A stretch of 14,048 bases of DNA from CAYPOY01 sp964412395. Its GTDB lineage: Bacteria; Chloroflexota; Anaerolineae; B4-G1. Below the pieces are notes generated by a model, which was not told the DNA's origin, did no database searches, and saw only the letters and a program-made list of their open reading frames with translations. Shown piece after piece: positions 1 through 7,601 of this stretch; position 1 is the first letter of the stretch; the number at the start of each line of letters is the position of its first letter. Made by a program: the position numbers and the translations under genes. Location: assembly GCA_964412395.1 (NCBI GenBank), contig CAYPOY010000117.1, positions 1 through 14,048 of the forward strand, given 5' to 3'.

Positions 1-278
1 TTCTCCTCATCGCCCCATGCACCTACCTCCTGCCCGCCTATTCTTCATTGCTGATCACCGGCATATAATCGGCTACCACCTCGTCGGCCAGCTTGTACAG
101 CAGGTGAGCCACTCCGCAGGGCATCATCCACCGCGAGAGGGTGGAAGCCGAACGTCTCGCGCAGGATAGGCTCACACACTTCTGACGGCTCGCCGGAAAA
201 ATCCACCCAAAGCAGGCCACCGGCGTCCTGCAACGCAGCAGTGAATCCGTCTGCTCTCAAATCGGTACGGATAGTGCC

Positions 279-314
279 GTCCTGCGCCCGGTACAGCGAA
301 CGGATCATGTCGCC
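279..314. repeat. 36-bp direct repeat, copy 1 (corA target duplication)
   Basis: This is identical over 36 bp to 352-387 and comprises the first codons of corA and the few bases before its ATG. The bases just outside differ between copies on both sides, so the length is exactly 36. The offset between copies is 73 bp. Confidence 0.95.
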
Positions 315-351
315 ACGGTGTACGTCTGGGCGGCTCGACAAATCTTCGGCG
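315..351. other. 37-bp unrelated filler between the corA direct repeats
   Basis: This 37-bp segment sits between the two 36-bp copies. It does not recur outside the repeat, so this is not a simple tandem duplication. Removing it with one repeat copy restores a ribosome binding site joined to an open corA start. I saw no match to it elsewhere in the window. It is spacer-like in size. Confidence 0.8.
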
Positions 352-387
352 GTCCTGCGCCCGGTACAGCGAACGGATCATGTCGCC
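352..387. repeat. 36-bp direct repeat, copy 2 (corA target duplication)
   Basis: This is the second copy of the 279-314 sequence. It is the one adjacent to the native AGGAGG ribosome binding site of corA, so it marks the original gene start. Translation from it runs out of frame into the filler. Confidence 0.95.
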
Positions 388-397
388 TCCTTTCTAC

Positions 398-553
398 CTA
401 CCGACAGATCAGCACTGGTCGCCAGCTTGCACGCAGTACGTAGTCCACTGCGCTGCCAGGCATAACCTCCAGCACTGGGCTGAACCCATAGCTTCCCATT
501 ACGATCAGATTGCTTTCGTATTCGCTCAAGTCGGTCATAGCCACCTTATTCAT
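398..553 (-). pseudogene. Universal stress protein remnant, C-terminal third
   Basis: Universal stress proteins are about 140-160 residue nucleotide-binding alpha/beta proteins. Here only 51 codons are open. They begin MNKVAMTDL and then run EYESNLIVMGSYGF to SAVDYVLRASWRPVLICR, which is the G-x-n-G(S) ATP-loop region and last strand of the family. The ATG at 553 overlaps the mscS-1 stop by four bases (ATGA), as in a coupled operon, so the native start may survive and about 90 codons after it are gone in frame. The product would lack the first half of the fold and is unlikely to work. Confidence 0.7.
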
Positions 554-1311
554 CCACCACTGAGTTTGGCATCGCCATGTCCAAAATCGCGCCCCCACAC
601 CTCCTGGCGTGGGTAGGGCAAGGTGATATCCTCCCGCTCGCAGGTGGCGAGGATCCGTTTCTGGAGTTCGCGGGCAACTCCCCACTGCTTCCCGGGCTGG
701 GTCTTCACCATCACCCGCACCGTGATGGCCCAATCCCCCAGGCTGACAGGCCCCACCACCTGTGGCGGCTCCAGGAGTTGCGGCTCAAAGGCCGGGTCCT
801 GCGCGAACGCTGCGGCGACCCCCTCCAGGACATGAAGGGCCCGGTCCAGGTCCTCCTCGTAGGCTACACCCACGTCCACCAGCGCGCGCGACCACTCCTT
901 GGTCTGGTTGGAGACGATGCGCACTTCCCCGTTGGGTACAATGTGCAGATGCCCGTTTATATCCCGCACGTAGGTGGCGCGCAGGGTGATCCGATGAGGT
1001 CTTTGATGAGGGTCTGCGCCCGTAGGCTCACCGCCAGTCCCGCCACGCCTACGCTGGCCAGCAGTGGGGTGATGTCCATACCAAAGGTGCTCAAGAGCAT
1101 CATCAGGGCCGCCCCTACAATCAGTATGTCGGCTCCCCACCGAAGAATCTGGACAATGGTGAGCAGTTATTGCCGTCGCGCTTCGCGAAGATGTTCCATG
1201 GAATGGACAGTGCGCAGAACCCGCTTGCCGACGAGCTGCACGACAGCCAGCCCCAGGGCTGTCTGCGACGATCAGTAGGCTTGAGATCAAAGGCGATTCC
1301 AACCGGTCCAT
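550..1311 (-). pseudogene. MscS-type mechanosensitive channel remnant (copy 1)
   Basis: MscS channels are heptameric membrane pores that open on osmotic down-shock. The start is probably ATG at 1311 (MDRLESPLISSLLIVAD). Three lesions follow. A one-base frameshift lies in a short homopolymer near 1256-1258, after which the true frame reads LGLAVVQLVGKRVLRTVH. An in-frame TAA lies at 1167-1169. A deletion with frameshift lies near 990. TM3 is recognisable as GMDITPLLASVGVAGLAV and RAQTLIKDLIG. It joins directly to LRATYVRDINGHLHIVPNGE of the beta domain, so about 30 residues normally between them are missing. The C-terminal domain to 550 is well kept. A 253-residue reading frame across this interval exists, but its first half is out of frame. 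Confidence 0.8.
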
Positions 1312-1393
1312 TTCCTCCTCCTGTCACCTGCTATCGCCACAGCCTGACGCTCCGCTGAATTCGTGCCAACTGGGAGAGTCCAATCCATACCGA

Positions 1394-1825
1394 CTACTCG
1401 ACCACGATCACCTCAACGCCCGTGGTCCTTCGCAACCTTTCGGCGAAGTCCGCCACGTCTCCTGAGCCGAACGCCTGGAGCGTCGCGCTGGACTTCGGCA
1501 AGCCGATGACCAGTGTGCTGGCGCTCACCTGGCGCAGATACCCTTCGACATTCTCCCATACCGACCCGGAGAGGCAAACCGTCCGAGCCACTACACCTTC
1601 CTCTCGTGCGCGAGCCTGTGCGATGTTCAGTAGCGATCTCCCCAGTCGCCTCAGTTCATCATCCAGGGCCCTAGCCAGGCGTTCGTTCAGTGGTCCTACA
1701 AAGCTGGGATCTACGACGCACAGAAAGATCATCTCAACGCCCCGTTCTTTTGCCAGTACCACAGCCCGCTTCTGGGTACGGTGGCTGGCCTGGCCGCCGC
1801 GCGTGGCACACACTATGAGCCCCAT
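1394..1825 (-). CDS. Universal stress protein family (UspA-like)
   Basis: This intact 143-residue protein has the usual length of a single-domain USP. It starts MGLIVCATRGGQASHRTQKRAVVLA, placing the first strand and helix as expected, and ends with TLVIGLPKS and a final EVIVVE strand. The normal ATP loop G-2x-G-9x-G-S/T is not clear (IGLPKSSATLQAFGSGD), so it may be a non-ATP-binding type. ATG at 1825 has GGAGG 11 bases upstream. It starts 13 bases after the antiporter stop and is likely in the same transcript. The role in stress tolerance beside ion transporters is inferred from family and context. Confidence 0.85.
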   Translation of the reverse strand: MGLIVCATRGGQASHRTQKRAVVLAKERGVEMIFLCVVDPSFVGPLNERLARALDDELRRLGRSLLNIAQARAREEGVVARTVCLSGSVWENVEGYLRQVSASTLVIGLPKSSATLQAFGSGDVADFAERLRRTTGVEVIVVE

Positions 1826-1838
1826 ACTCCTAGCCTCC

Positions 1839-3411
1839 CTATTCCACCTCGCTATCCACGATAGTCCCCTGGATCAGGCCCAACGCTTCCAGGCGATGGT
1901 CAACGTCGGTTACCAGTTCTTCATACACGTGATCGGAGAGCAAGCCGCGCCGCAGCGCATCGCCCAGCGCACTGCGCTCCGCTTGCAGTGCCTCTCGTCG
2001 GGCCTGCAGCAACATCTCCCGCTCCAACTCGGCGTGGTCTTGGAACAGCTCGGCCATACGTTCCACAAAGTGTCTCTGATCCTGGCGATAGTCCTCACGC
2101 AGCCCGCCCCACATTTCATCTGGCAGCAACCCTTCGCGGTGCAGATGTTCCAGTTGCCTCAGACCGGCCTGGGCAGCGAACAACTGCCCCAGGCGTTTCT
2201 CGCGCGCAACCCGGTGCGCTGGCTGTTTCGTCAGCCCCAGTCGGTCCAACAAGAACTAGATCGTCGTTCCCTGACATAGCAGCGTGAACAGCACCACACC
2301 GAAGGTCATAGACTCCAGCAGATCCCGTTCGGGCAGGGCGACCGGCAGGCTGAGGGCCAGGGCCAGGCTGATCGCGCCACGCAAGCCGCCCCAGAACAAG
2401 ACGTGTCGCCATCTCACAGGAAGGTGGGGCTGCCTTCCGCGCAGGAGAGCGATCAACGGCAGACCGTACACGACGACGCCCCGGCTGACCAGCACCGCCC
2501 CCACCGCCACCACAATCGGCCCCCAATTGGCCCACAACCTGTGACAGGTCCACGTCCAGGCCGATGAGCAAGAAGACCAGGGAGTTAGCCAGGAAGCCCA
2601 GGTAATCCCAGAGATTGAAAAGCATGATCTTGGTCGTGGGCGGAGCGCCCGCCAGGCCGACGTTCCCGCTGACCAAGCCTGCCATCACGACCGCTAACAC
2701 ACCGCTGACGTGGAATCGCTCTGCAACCAGGTAGGCGCCGTAGGCCAGCAGCGTGGTCAGCGTGGTCACGACGAGGCGATCGTCAACCCGGGCCATAAGC
2801 TGAGCGGCTAACCAGCCCAGCGCCAAGCCAACGGTCATCCCCCCCAGGACCACTCGCAGGAAGTCGAACAGACCAGCCAGCGGGTCGAAGGCCCCCGTCA
2901 GCGCCGCCACCAGCGCGATGTTGAAGATCACGATGGCTGTGCCGTCGTTGAACAAGCTCTCACCCTCCACCGCCGTGGCCAGCTGGCGTGACACACCCAG
3001 AGCCCGAAAGAGGGCGACGACGGCCACCGGATCGGTGGCGGCGATCAGCGCGCCGAAGACAGCGGCCACTCCGAATGGCAGCCCTGTCCCCAGGGCCACC
3101 ATTCCCCTGACGAACAGTGTGGTCAAGACAACTCCTGGCATTGCCAGTATGATGATGGGCCCCAGGTTACTCCGCACCAGTCTGAAATCCAAATGAAAGG
3201 CAGCCTCAAAAACCAGCGGCGGCACGAAGATGGACAGGATGAGTTCGGGTGTTACCTCAATGGCTACCGGGCGCTGGACCGAAATGAACAATCCAACCAG
3301 CACCAGGCTCACCGTGTAAGGTAGACGGATACGGCGCACGGCCATAGCCACCAATGTCGCCACCAGAACCAGAACGATGACAAGCGCTTTGACTGCCAAG
3401 AACTCTTCCAC
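1839..3411 (-). pseudogene. CPA1 (NhaP-type) Na+/H+ antiporter with frameshift and nonsense codon
   Basis: CPA1 antiporters exchange Na+ or K+ for H+ across the inner membrane. The start is GTG at 3411 behind GGAGG, and the protein begins MEEFLAVKALV. Successive hydrophobic helices follow, with the family hallmarks ATDPVAVVALF and ESLFNDGTAIVIF (the Asp residues of the ion site). At 2538 one extra base breaks the frame after GLDVDLSQ. The protein resumes at 2537 as LWANWGPIVVAVGAV and continues to QGTTI. There an in-frame TAG at 2256-2258 (one base from GAG, Glu) interrupts it before FLLDRLGLTKQPAHRV. A charged, helical cytoplasmic tail of about 135 residues follows to 1839. Without the two lesions it would be roughly 520 residues, a normal length. 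Either a recent pseudogene or two sequence errors. Confidence 0.85.
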
Positions 3412-3473
3412 GGAACACCTCCACAAGAGCACTCAGAGATCGTCTTTGCTACGCTAGGCTTGCCCGAGCGCGG

Positions 3474-3665
3474 TTACGTTCTCGGCCACGATGCCTCGCG
3501 ATTATGAATGCTCGACCCGCCGATCAGCACCGGAGATCCCGCACTCATCACCAGCGGTGCGGTGTCCGGGTTGATTTCACCATCCACGGCAATGAGGACA
3601 TCTCGTCCGGCATCTGCCGCAATCATTGGAGATCCAGGCGGGCCTCCTGGTGCACGATCAGCCGT
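3474..3665 (-). pseudogene. rpe: Ribulose-phosphate 3-epimerase remnant
   Basis: Rpe interconverts ribulose-5-phosphate and xylulose-5-phosphate and is a TIM barrel of about 220 residues. Here MIAADAGRDVLIAVDGEINP, then DTAPLVMSAGSPVLIGGSSI, match its last barrel strands, including the VDGGIN metal/phosphate loop with one Gly changed to Glu. Just upstream, in another frame, LIVHQEARLDLQ resembles the mid-barrel VHxEA motif, so the sequence between the two is lost. The 3' end also stops early at 3474. Only about a quarter of the enzyme is left. The identification rests on the C-terminal motif; the VHQEA part is a weaker inference. Confidence 0.6.
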
Positions 3666-3691
3666 CTGTAAAGGTGGTTGAGTGCATGCGT

Positions 3692-4373
3692 TCATCCGTC
3701 TTTCCTCCCCACACGTCGCAACACCCACTTCTCAAGCTCTACCCCGCACAACACCACCGTGCTCAGGATCAGGCTGATGGCCAAATCGGTAGACCATGTT
3801 GCGCCGGTCGCCCAGGGGCAGGCTCTCACCGGTCAGTACTCTCACGCCCTTCTCCACCGGCTCCGATTCGCCGGTCAGCGCTGCTTCCTGAACCCGCAGG
3901 TTGGCGCTCTCCAGCAGCCGCCCATCGGCGGGCACCATCGCACCGGCCTCCAGCAGCACAATGTCCCCCGGCGCCAACTCGCGGGCCGATACCTCTCGGA
4001 TGCGGCTATCTCGACGCACCTTGACCACAGGCACGGCCAGCCTCTTCAGAGCTGCCATAGCCTTCTCGGCACGGTATTCTTGAATGAAGCCCAGAACGGC
4101 ATTCAGGACGACGATGGCCAGGATAGCCACGGCATCCTTGTGGTCACCCAGTACAGCGGAAACGACGGCAGCGATGATGAGAATGACCACCATCACCGCC
4201 GTCAGTTGCTCCCACAAGATGCGCCAGGAGCTCTTGAGTCCCCGCTCGATCAATTCGTTGGGGCCGTGCTCTGCCAGGCGACGTTGGGCCTCGGCTTGGC
4301 TCAAGCCGCGTTCAGGATCCGCCCCCAGGCGCGCCAGGACATCTGCCGTTTCCAACCGATACCAGTCACTCAT
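3692..4373 (-). pseudogene. P-type cation (Ca2+-like) ATPase with the middle deleted
   Basis: Type II P-type ATPases are about 880-920 residues. ATG at 4373 (MSDWYRLETADVLARLG) starts a clear N-terminal cation-ATPase region, with GLSQAEAQRRLAEHGPNEL, two membrane helices, GFIQEYRAEKAM, PGDIVLLEAGAMVPADGR and the actuator motif LTGES. After GDRRNMVY (about 3786) the sequence jumps by frameshift to DLAISLILSTVVLCGVELEK, the last membrane helix and tail of this family, ending in a stop at 3692. The phosphorylated DKTGT aspartate, the nucleotide-binding domain and most helices are gone, about 650 residues. It cannot pump. Both gene ends are kept, which suggests one large internal deletion. Confidence 0.85.
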
Positions 4374-4385
4374 TGGTACTTCCAA

Positions 4386-4497
4386 TACCCCCGTGGCGAA
4401 GAGCAGGATGAGGACGATGGGGCTCTTGAACTGGATGGAGGAAGAGCCTCAGCGCTGTCGCCTTCTCTCTGACTGCATAACGAATGTCTGTGCTCAA
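4386..4497 (-). pseudogene. MgtA-like P-type ATPase N-terminal fragment
   Basis: A TTG at 4497 preceded by AGGAGAAGG opens a frame reading REKATALRLFLH. After one extra base near 4428 it continues as QFKSPIVLILLFATGV. This is the cytoplasm-to-TM1 junction of Mg2+-type P-type ATPases (family pattern AREKxTALRLFLxQFKSPI). The frame then runs straight into the start of the next ATPase. So only about 35 codons remain, with about 40 N-terminal residues missing after the start and everything after TM1 missing. It may be a relative of the C-terminal fragment at 5604-5840, but that lies upstream in transcription, so they are not one contiguous gene. Confidence 0.55.
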
Positions 4498-4555
4498 GCA
4501 TCCTTCTCCTACCTGACCTGTGGTATGGTGTTTGCTGGCTGGCGACACAAGTTCT

Positions 4556-5479
4556 CTATGTCGCCGTAGAGTCCCGATGCGACTCATAAGGCATTCTTAT
4601 ATCGCTTTTCAACGGCGGAAAGCCGACAATTTCAAACGTTGCTGAGGCTACCGTAATATCGGCTTCCGACTCAAAGTGTTGCAAAAGTCTGTGGTGGAGC
4701 TGTCCCTTCACCTGGCGACGCTCCCGTGCCTCAACGACATAGCGCAGTGTCATTTCGATCCAGTTGTCAGTCATGACGATGTATAGCGTCGGCTCCACGG
4801 CCGTCTCATGCACCGGATAGCTCTTCACCAAGGCGCGAAACCCGGCCTCAGCCTGCGCCTGGAAGTGGGAGGTATACTCTCGACCGTGTTCCAGCATGAT
4901 CTCTCCCGTGCGCCGCCAGTCACTGTCGTAAGTGATGGGGATCGTGATCTCGTCCCAGAGGTAGCGCCAGTGGTGCGTGTAGTTGAACACTGGATCGGAA
5001 AAGACGACGCGATTTGCGAGTGTAACGATACGGCCCGTGTATTGGTCGGCCCGGACCCATTCGCCGATCTCCATCACCGTCGTGCGCAGCACGCTGATGT
5101 CCAATACATCTCCTACCACATTCCCAATCCGCACTCGGTCGCCAATGCGGAAAAGGTTCCCGGTGACAATGTTCAAATAGCCAGCGAAGGAACCGATGAC
5201 CTCCTGGGAAGCGAAGGCAATCCCTGCGCCCAGGATGCCCATCGCTACGGTGAAGTTGCTGCCAACGCCCAGCCAGATGAGTAAAATGACCACGCTACCG
5301 GCGAGAAAGACAGAGTTGCGGATCAGCATATGCAGAGTATGCACGTGGGCCAGGTCTTTGACCCGCACTAGCAACAGGTTGCGCAAAACGCGGTTGGCTA
5401 CCAGCGTGAGTAGCAGGGCCAACATTGAAAAGATCAGCTTCAGGATGACATCCATATGAGTTGCTGGCAACTGGAACAC
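4556..5479 (-). CDS. MscS-family mechanosensitive ion channel (copy 2)
   Basis: This intact channel of about 307 residues matches small-conductance MscS in length. GTG at 5479 is chosen because GGAGG lies six bases before it; a TTG six bases further upstream would overlap that site, and an internal ATG at 5456 has no good site. Three hydrophobic segments are visible: VILKLIFSMLALLLTLVA, SVFLAGSVVILLIWLGV, and the pore helix VAMGILGAGIAFASQEVIG. The beta domain follows (FRIGDRVRIGNVVGDVLDIS, VLRTTVMEIGE), then a cytoplasmic alpha/beta domain. The role is release of solutes on osmotic down-shift, inferred from family. It is one of the few undamaged genes in this cluster and could substitute for the broken mscS-1. 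Confidence 0.9.
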   Translation of the reverse strand: MFQLPATHMDVILKLIFSMLALLLTLVANRVLRNLLLVRVKDLAHVHTLHMLIRNSVFLAGSVVILLIWLGVGSNFTVAMGILGAGIAFASQEVIGSFAGYLNIVTGNLFRIGDRVRIGNVVGDVLDISVLRTTVMEIGEWVRADQYTGRIVTLANRVVFSDPVFNYTHHWRYLWDEITIPITYDSDWRRTGEIMLEHGREYTSHFQAQAEAGFRALVKSYPVHETAVEPTLYIVMTDNWIEMTLRYVVEARERRQVKGQLHHRLLQHFESEADITVASATFEIVGFPPLKSDIRMPYESHRDSTAT

Positions 5480-5603
5480 TTTCAACCTCCTTGTATCAGA
5501 CCCGCCACCACTTGCGCGGGGGTAAGTGTCTCGCCAGGCGCACTATGCACCAGATCATATTACCCTTTCTCAAAAGCCGTGTTCCTTTTGTAGTCGTGTT
5601 CCT

Positions 5604-5840
5604 TTAGTAAAAGACCTCCTTGACCGTCTCTGAGGTAATGAGGTAAAGCGCGGCGATGGTCCCCAGAATCAGGAGAAGTGATAGGGGCAACGGCCTCCGC
5701 GACGTGTGCGGTCACCAGTCGATTGTCACCGCTGATGATCTTGATCTGCATGCCCAGCCCGTTCAGATCCGCGATGGACCCCCTCAGTCGGACTTGGGTG
5801 GATCGAAGAAGAGCAGGAAGCCTTGGCAAGTATCTACCTG
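5604..5840 (-). pseudogene. MgtA-like P-type ATPase C-terminal fragment
   Basis: Directly after the PAS-gene stop, GFLLFFDPPKSD is readable. After a frameshift it continues as GSIADLNGLGMQIKIISGDN, then RLVTAHVAEAVA. These are the FxDPPK and (T/S)GDN hinge motifs of the P-type ATPase phosphorylation domain. A second shift with a large deletion joins this to LLLILGTIAALYLITSETVK and a stop at 5604, the last membrane helix of the Mg2+-ATPase group. About 300 residues between the two pieces are missing, and no N-terminal half precedes them. The fragment is clearly non-functional. The subfamily (MgtA-like) is inferred from the FDPPK and SETVKEVFY ending. Confidence 0.7.
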
Positions 5841-5843
5841 GCT

Positions 5844-6242
5844 CTAGTCAAGCAGTCTCTTCTCGCCGGTCAGTGCCTGTATCTCGGTGACGTCCTGAGA
5901 AGCCTCCAGGCAGCCCAGGTAGTTACCCTCAGCGTCTCGCAGCGCGTAGTATTCTATGAGCACCTTGTGACGCTCACCTCCCATGTCCAGGTCTATCCAG
6001 AAACGCGCCTTGTCGCGGACACCGGCTTTCATTTCCTGGAGGATCTGTTCGACCTTGTGGAGGCTCTTCTTGGGATGGCAGTCATGCACATCCCGTCCCA
6101 CGACTCCCTTGGGGCGCTTAAAGATCCGGGTTTCGTGCTTGTTCCACGCCAGCACCCGGTCCTCCGCGTCTATAACTGAGAATTCGATGGGGAGTGTCTC
6201 GAGTAACGCCTCCAGTACAGGAGAAACCAGTTGGCCAATCAT
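5844..6242 (-). CDS. Stand-alone PAS domain protein (PAS_10/DUF438-type)
   Basis: The product is 132 residues. ATG at 6242 is chosen because GGAGGT lies eight bases upstream; the frame is open further upstream, but that part overlaps the transpeptidase tail and has no ribosome site. The protein is essentially one PAS fold: LPIEFSVIDAEDRVLAWNKH, then RIFKRPKGVVGRDVHDCHPK, then a long helix, ARFWIDLDMGGERHKVLIEY and YLGCLEASQDVTEIQALTGE at the end. This matches the PAS domain often fused to DUF438 and hemerythrin-like proteins, here alone. A sensor or partner-binding role is inferred; no kinase or output domain is present. It appears undamaged. Confidence 0.85.
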   Translation of the reverse strand: MIGQLVSPVLEALLETLPIEFSVIDAEDRVLAWNKHETRIFKRPKGVVGRDVHDCHPKKSLHKVEQILQEMKAGVRDKARFWIDLDMGGERHKVLIEYYALRDAEGNYLGCLEASQDVTEIQALTGEKRLLD

Positions 6243-6392
6243 TTGCTTTACCTCCTTCGGTATAATTGAGACTGTGGGCCACACCAACCCTGGTCGCTGC
6301 ATACGTGCCAGGGTGTTTCTCGCAGGCTGCGTTCGGTATGAAAGCATTGGAGTGCGCGTCAATGCTCTCGATGCTGCACCGGATTCTCTCGC

Positions 6393-6590
6393 TCAGTTGT
6401 GGACGTTCACCAGTGTGCCCACATCTGCCCAATTGAACAGCCACTCCGCCGCATCGGTGGGCAAGTTGACGCAGCCGTGACTCATCGGGTGGCCGAAGTT
6501 GGCGTGCCACCACACGCCGTGAAGTCCGTACCCTTTGTAGAAATACATCACGTAGGTAAACGGGGTGCTATCGCATACCTCTGTGGTGAA
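6393..6590 (-). pseudogene. L,D-transpeptidase (YkuD domain) C-terminal remnant
   Basis: L,D-transpeptidases crosslink peptidoglycan through an active-site cysteine. Reading right to left, TPFTYVMYFYKGYGLHGVWW is followed by HANFGHPMSHGCVNLPTDAA and EWLFNWADVGTLVNVHN, then a stop at 6393. The catalytic signature HxxxSHGCVN is complete. Upstream of about 6590 the frame loses resemblance and no start or signal peptide can be found, so the gene lacks its 5' two thirds. The stop lies about 150 bases before the PAS start. The family call is strong from the active-site motif; calling it a pseudogene rests on the missing N-terminus. Confidence 0.75.
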
Positions 6591-6696
6591 GCTGGCGGCT
6601 CTGTGGAGTAAAGCGATTCAGTAACATCGCGGTGCACCCGGCGTTACACCCATCTCGCAGAAGTGAAGAAGCGCGGAATTGTCAACACGCCAGCAA

Positions 6697-7230
6697 CTAA
6701 TCGTTAGCCAGCGGGAATTCGGGCTCTTGCGCGTCTAGCTTCTTGGTCATTCTCAACGTCTCCACCTGATAACCAAGTGACTCATAGAGCCTCTGCCCGA
6801 GCGTATTGTGCGCACCTACGGAGAGGGAAATCCGAGGCAAGCCCTGTTGACGAGCCCACTCCTCGGCCGTCTCCATCAGGCGACGGCCCAGGCCCTGGCT
6901 GCGATAGGGCTCGGCCACGTATTGGTTGAGCAGGAGGCCCTCCAACTGGCCGGTAGAGTCGTTGTAATCCTTGGCCACCCAGACGAATCCTGCCAGTGCT
7001 CCATCTTCTGTCCTGGCTACGAACACCTCGTTGGGAAAGCCTTCTTCCTTTCGCAGTCTTGCCACTTGCTGCGCGACATGTTCTTCGATAGCTTGCCGGT
7101 TTACCTCCCGTTGGCGCTCGCGGCCTAGCCTGACCCAAACGATTTCCACCTGTCCCTGTACGATCCAAGGCCAGTCATTCTCCGTAGCTGTCTCGATATG
7201 GAACAGCGTATCTTTAGAGCTTTTCGACAT
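6697..7230 (-). CDS. GNAT-family N-acetyltransferase
   Basis: This intact protein of 177 residues would transfer acetyl from acetyl-CoA to an unknown amine. ATG at 7230 has AGGAG about ten bases upstream. GNAT motifs are in order: an N-terminal strand-helix (FHIETATENDWPWIVQGQVE), GALAGFVWVAKDY (motif D/strand 4), the acetyl-CoA loop YVAEPYRSQGLGRRLMETAE (motif A, R-x-x-G-L-G), and NTLGQRLYESLGYQ (motif B). The substrate cannot be told from sequence. It is the first gene of the minus-strand cluster seen from the right and shows no lesions. Confidence 0.9.
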   Translation of the reverse strand: MSKSSKDTLFHIETATENDWPWIVQGQVEIVWVRLGRERQREVNRQAIEEHVAQQVARLRKEEGFPNEVFVARTEDGALAGFVWVAKDYNDSTGQLEGLLLNQYVAEPYRSQGLGRRLMETAEEWARQQGLPRISLSVGAHNTLGQRLYESLGYQVETLRMTKKLDAQEPEFPLAND

Positions 7231-7572
7231 AGGGCCACACTCCTTTCACGCGACTGCTGTCTGATTGCACGCTGTGATTGCATTCAAATCTGGTCTCGAC
7301 AGTTGAACTCCGGCTCTTGTTGTATTCAAGAGTGTACCCCAAGAAACATCGGTTGGCAAATGGAAATGGCGACATCATCTTCCCACGAGCGTTGAGCTTT
7401 GGCTTGGGAACTCGTAATGTGCAACAGAGTGGACCGCTTTTGAAGCTTTTCTGAAGCTAGGTGGGCCCAGGATGATGGGCGGCCGCACCGCCTTATGGCT
7501 ACAGCCGTACCAGCATCAGCAGTCTCACAGTGCCGTTTCGCAGCCTGTGGGTTTGACCCCAGTCTGGAACAC
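7231..7572. other. Gene-free stretch between the GNAT gene and the ISKra4-like element
   Basis: This is about 340 bases in which I recognise no gene, RNA or strong promoter. An 83-codon minus-strand open frame covers part of it (7326-7577), but it has no family resemblance and runs into the transposon end, so I do not call it. The promoter of the GNAT gene must lie in the first 100 bases. I could not place a convincing -10 box. Confidence 0.5.
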
Positions 7573-7599
7573 TTCATAGCACCCCAAAGCGGGGGGATG
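7573..7599 (+). repeat. Left 27-bp terminal inverted repeat of the ISKra4-like element
   Basis: It is perfectly complementary in inverted orientation to 10170-10196. It lies immediately after the transposase stop codon at 7602-7604, with a run of six Gs on its inner side. Confidence 0.9.
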
Positions 7600-7601
7600 G
7601 G

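Larger units (their letters stand above)
38..381 (-). pseudogene. corA: CorA-like Mg2+/Co2+ transporter remnant, with insertion and internal deletion
   Basis: CorA proteins are pentameric inner-membrane Mg2+/Co2+ channels of about 300-350 residues. The start is ATG at 381, behind an AGGAGG ribosome binding site at about 387-392. It begins MIRSLYRAQD and then loses frame in a 73-bp insertion. The CorA N-terminal domain resumes in another frame as GTIRTDLRADGF to FGFHPLAVDDAL. At about 130 the sequence jumps in another frame to GVAHLLYKLADEVVADYMPV, which in CorA lies roughly 90-100 residues further on, and it stops at 38. The membrane helices and GMN motif are absent. The segment is non-functional. 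Family assignment is from motif recall; the lesions are directly visible. Confidence 0.75.

Noticed and set aside
279..387. A genuine small CRISPR array
   Set aside because: There are only two repeats, they are host coding sequence, and the two loci have different repeats. There is no leader and no cas gene in the window. I treat it as a possible ectopic integration instead.
279..387. Simple tandem duplication by replication slippage
   Set aside because: The 37-bp segment between the copies is not repeated on the far side, so slippage alone does not explain it.
577..1278. Plus-strand open frame of 233 codons
   Set aside because: It is antisense to the mscS-1 remnant. Its frame survives only because of codon bias.
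1422..2279. Long plus-strand open frame of 285 codons
   Set aside because: It is antisense to the universal stress protein and antiporter tail, which have clear family motifs and ribosome sites. The plus-strand product resembles nothing.
3678..4472. Plus-strand open frame of 264 codons
   Set aside because: It is the antisense shadow of the P-type ATPase fragment, whose TGES and PGDIV motifs fix the real strand.
5578..5606. Short direct repeat CGTGTTCCTTT
   Set aside because: It is eleven bases at an offset of about 17, does not match the 73-bp insertions, and is likely chance in degraded DNA.
4386..5840. The two MgtA-like fragments as one split gene interrupted by mscS-2
   Set aside because: The C-terminal fragment lies upstream of the N-terminal one in transcription order, so insertion of mscS-2 into a single gene cannot produce it without rearrangement.
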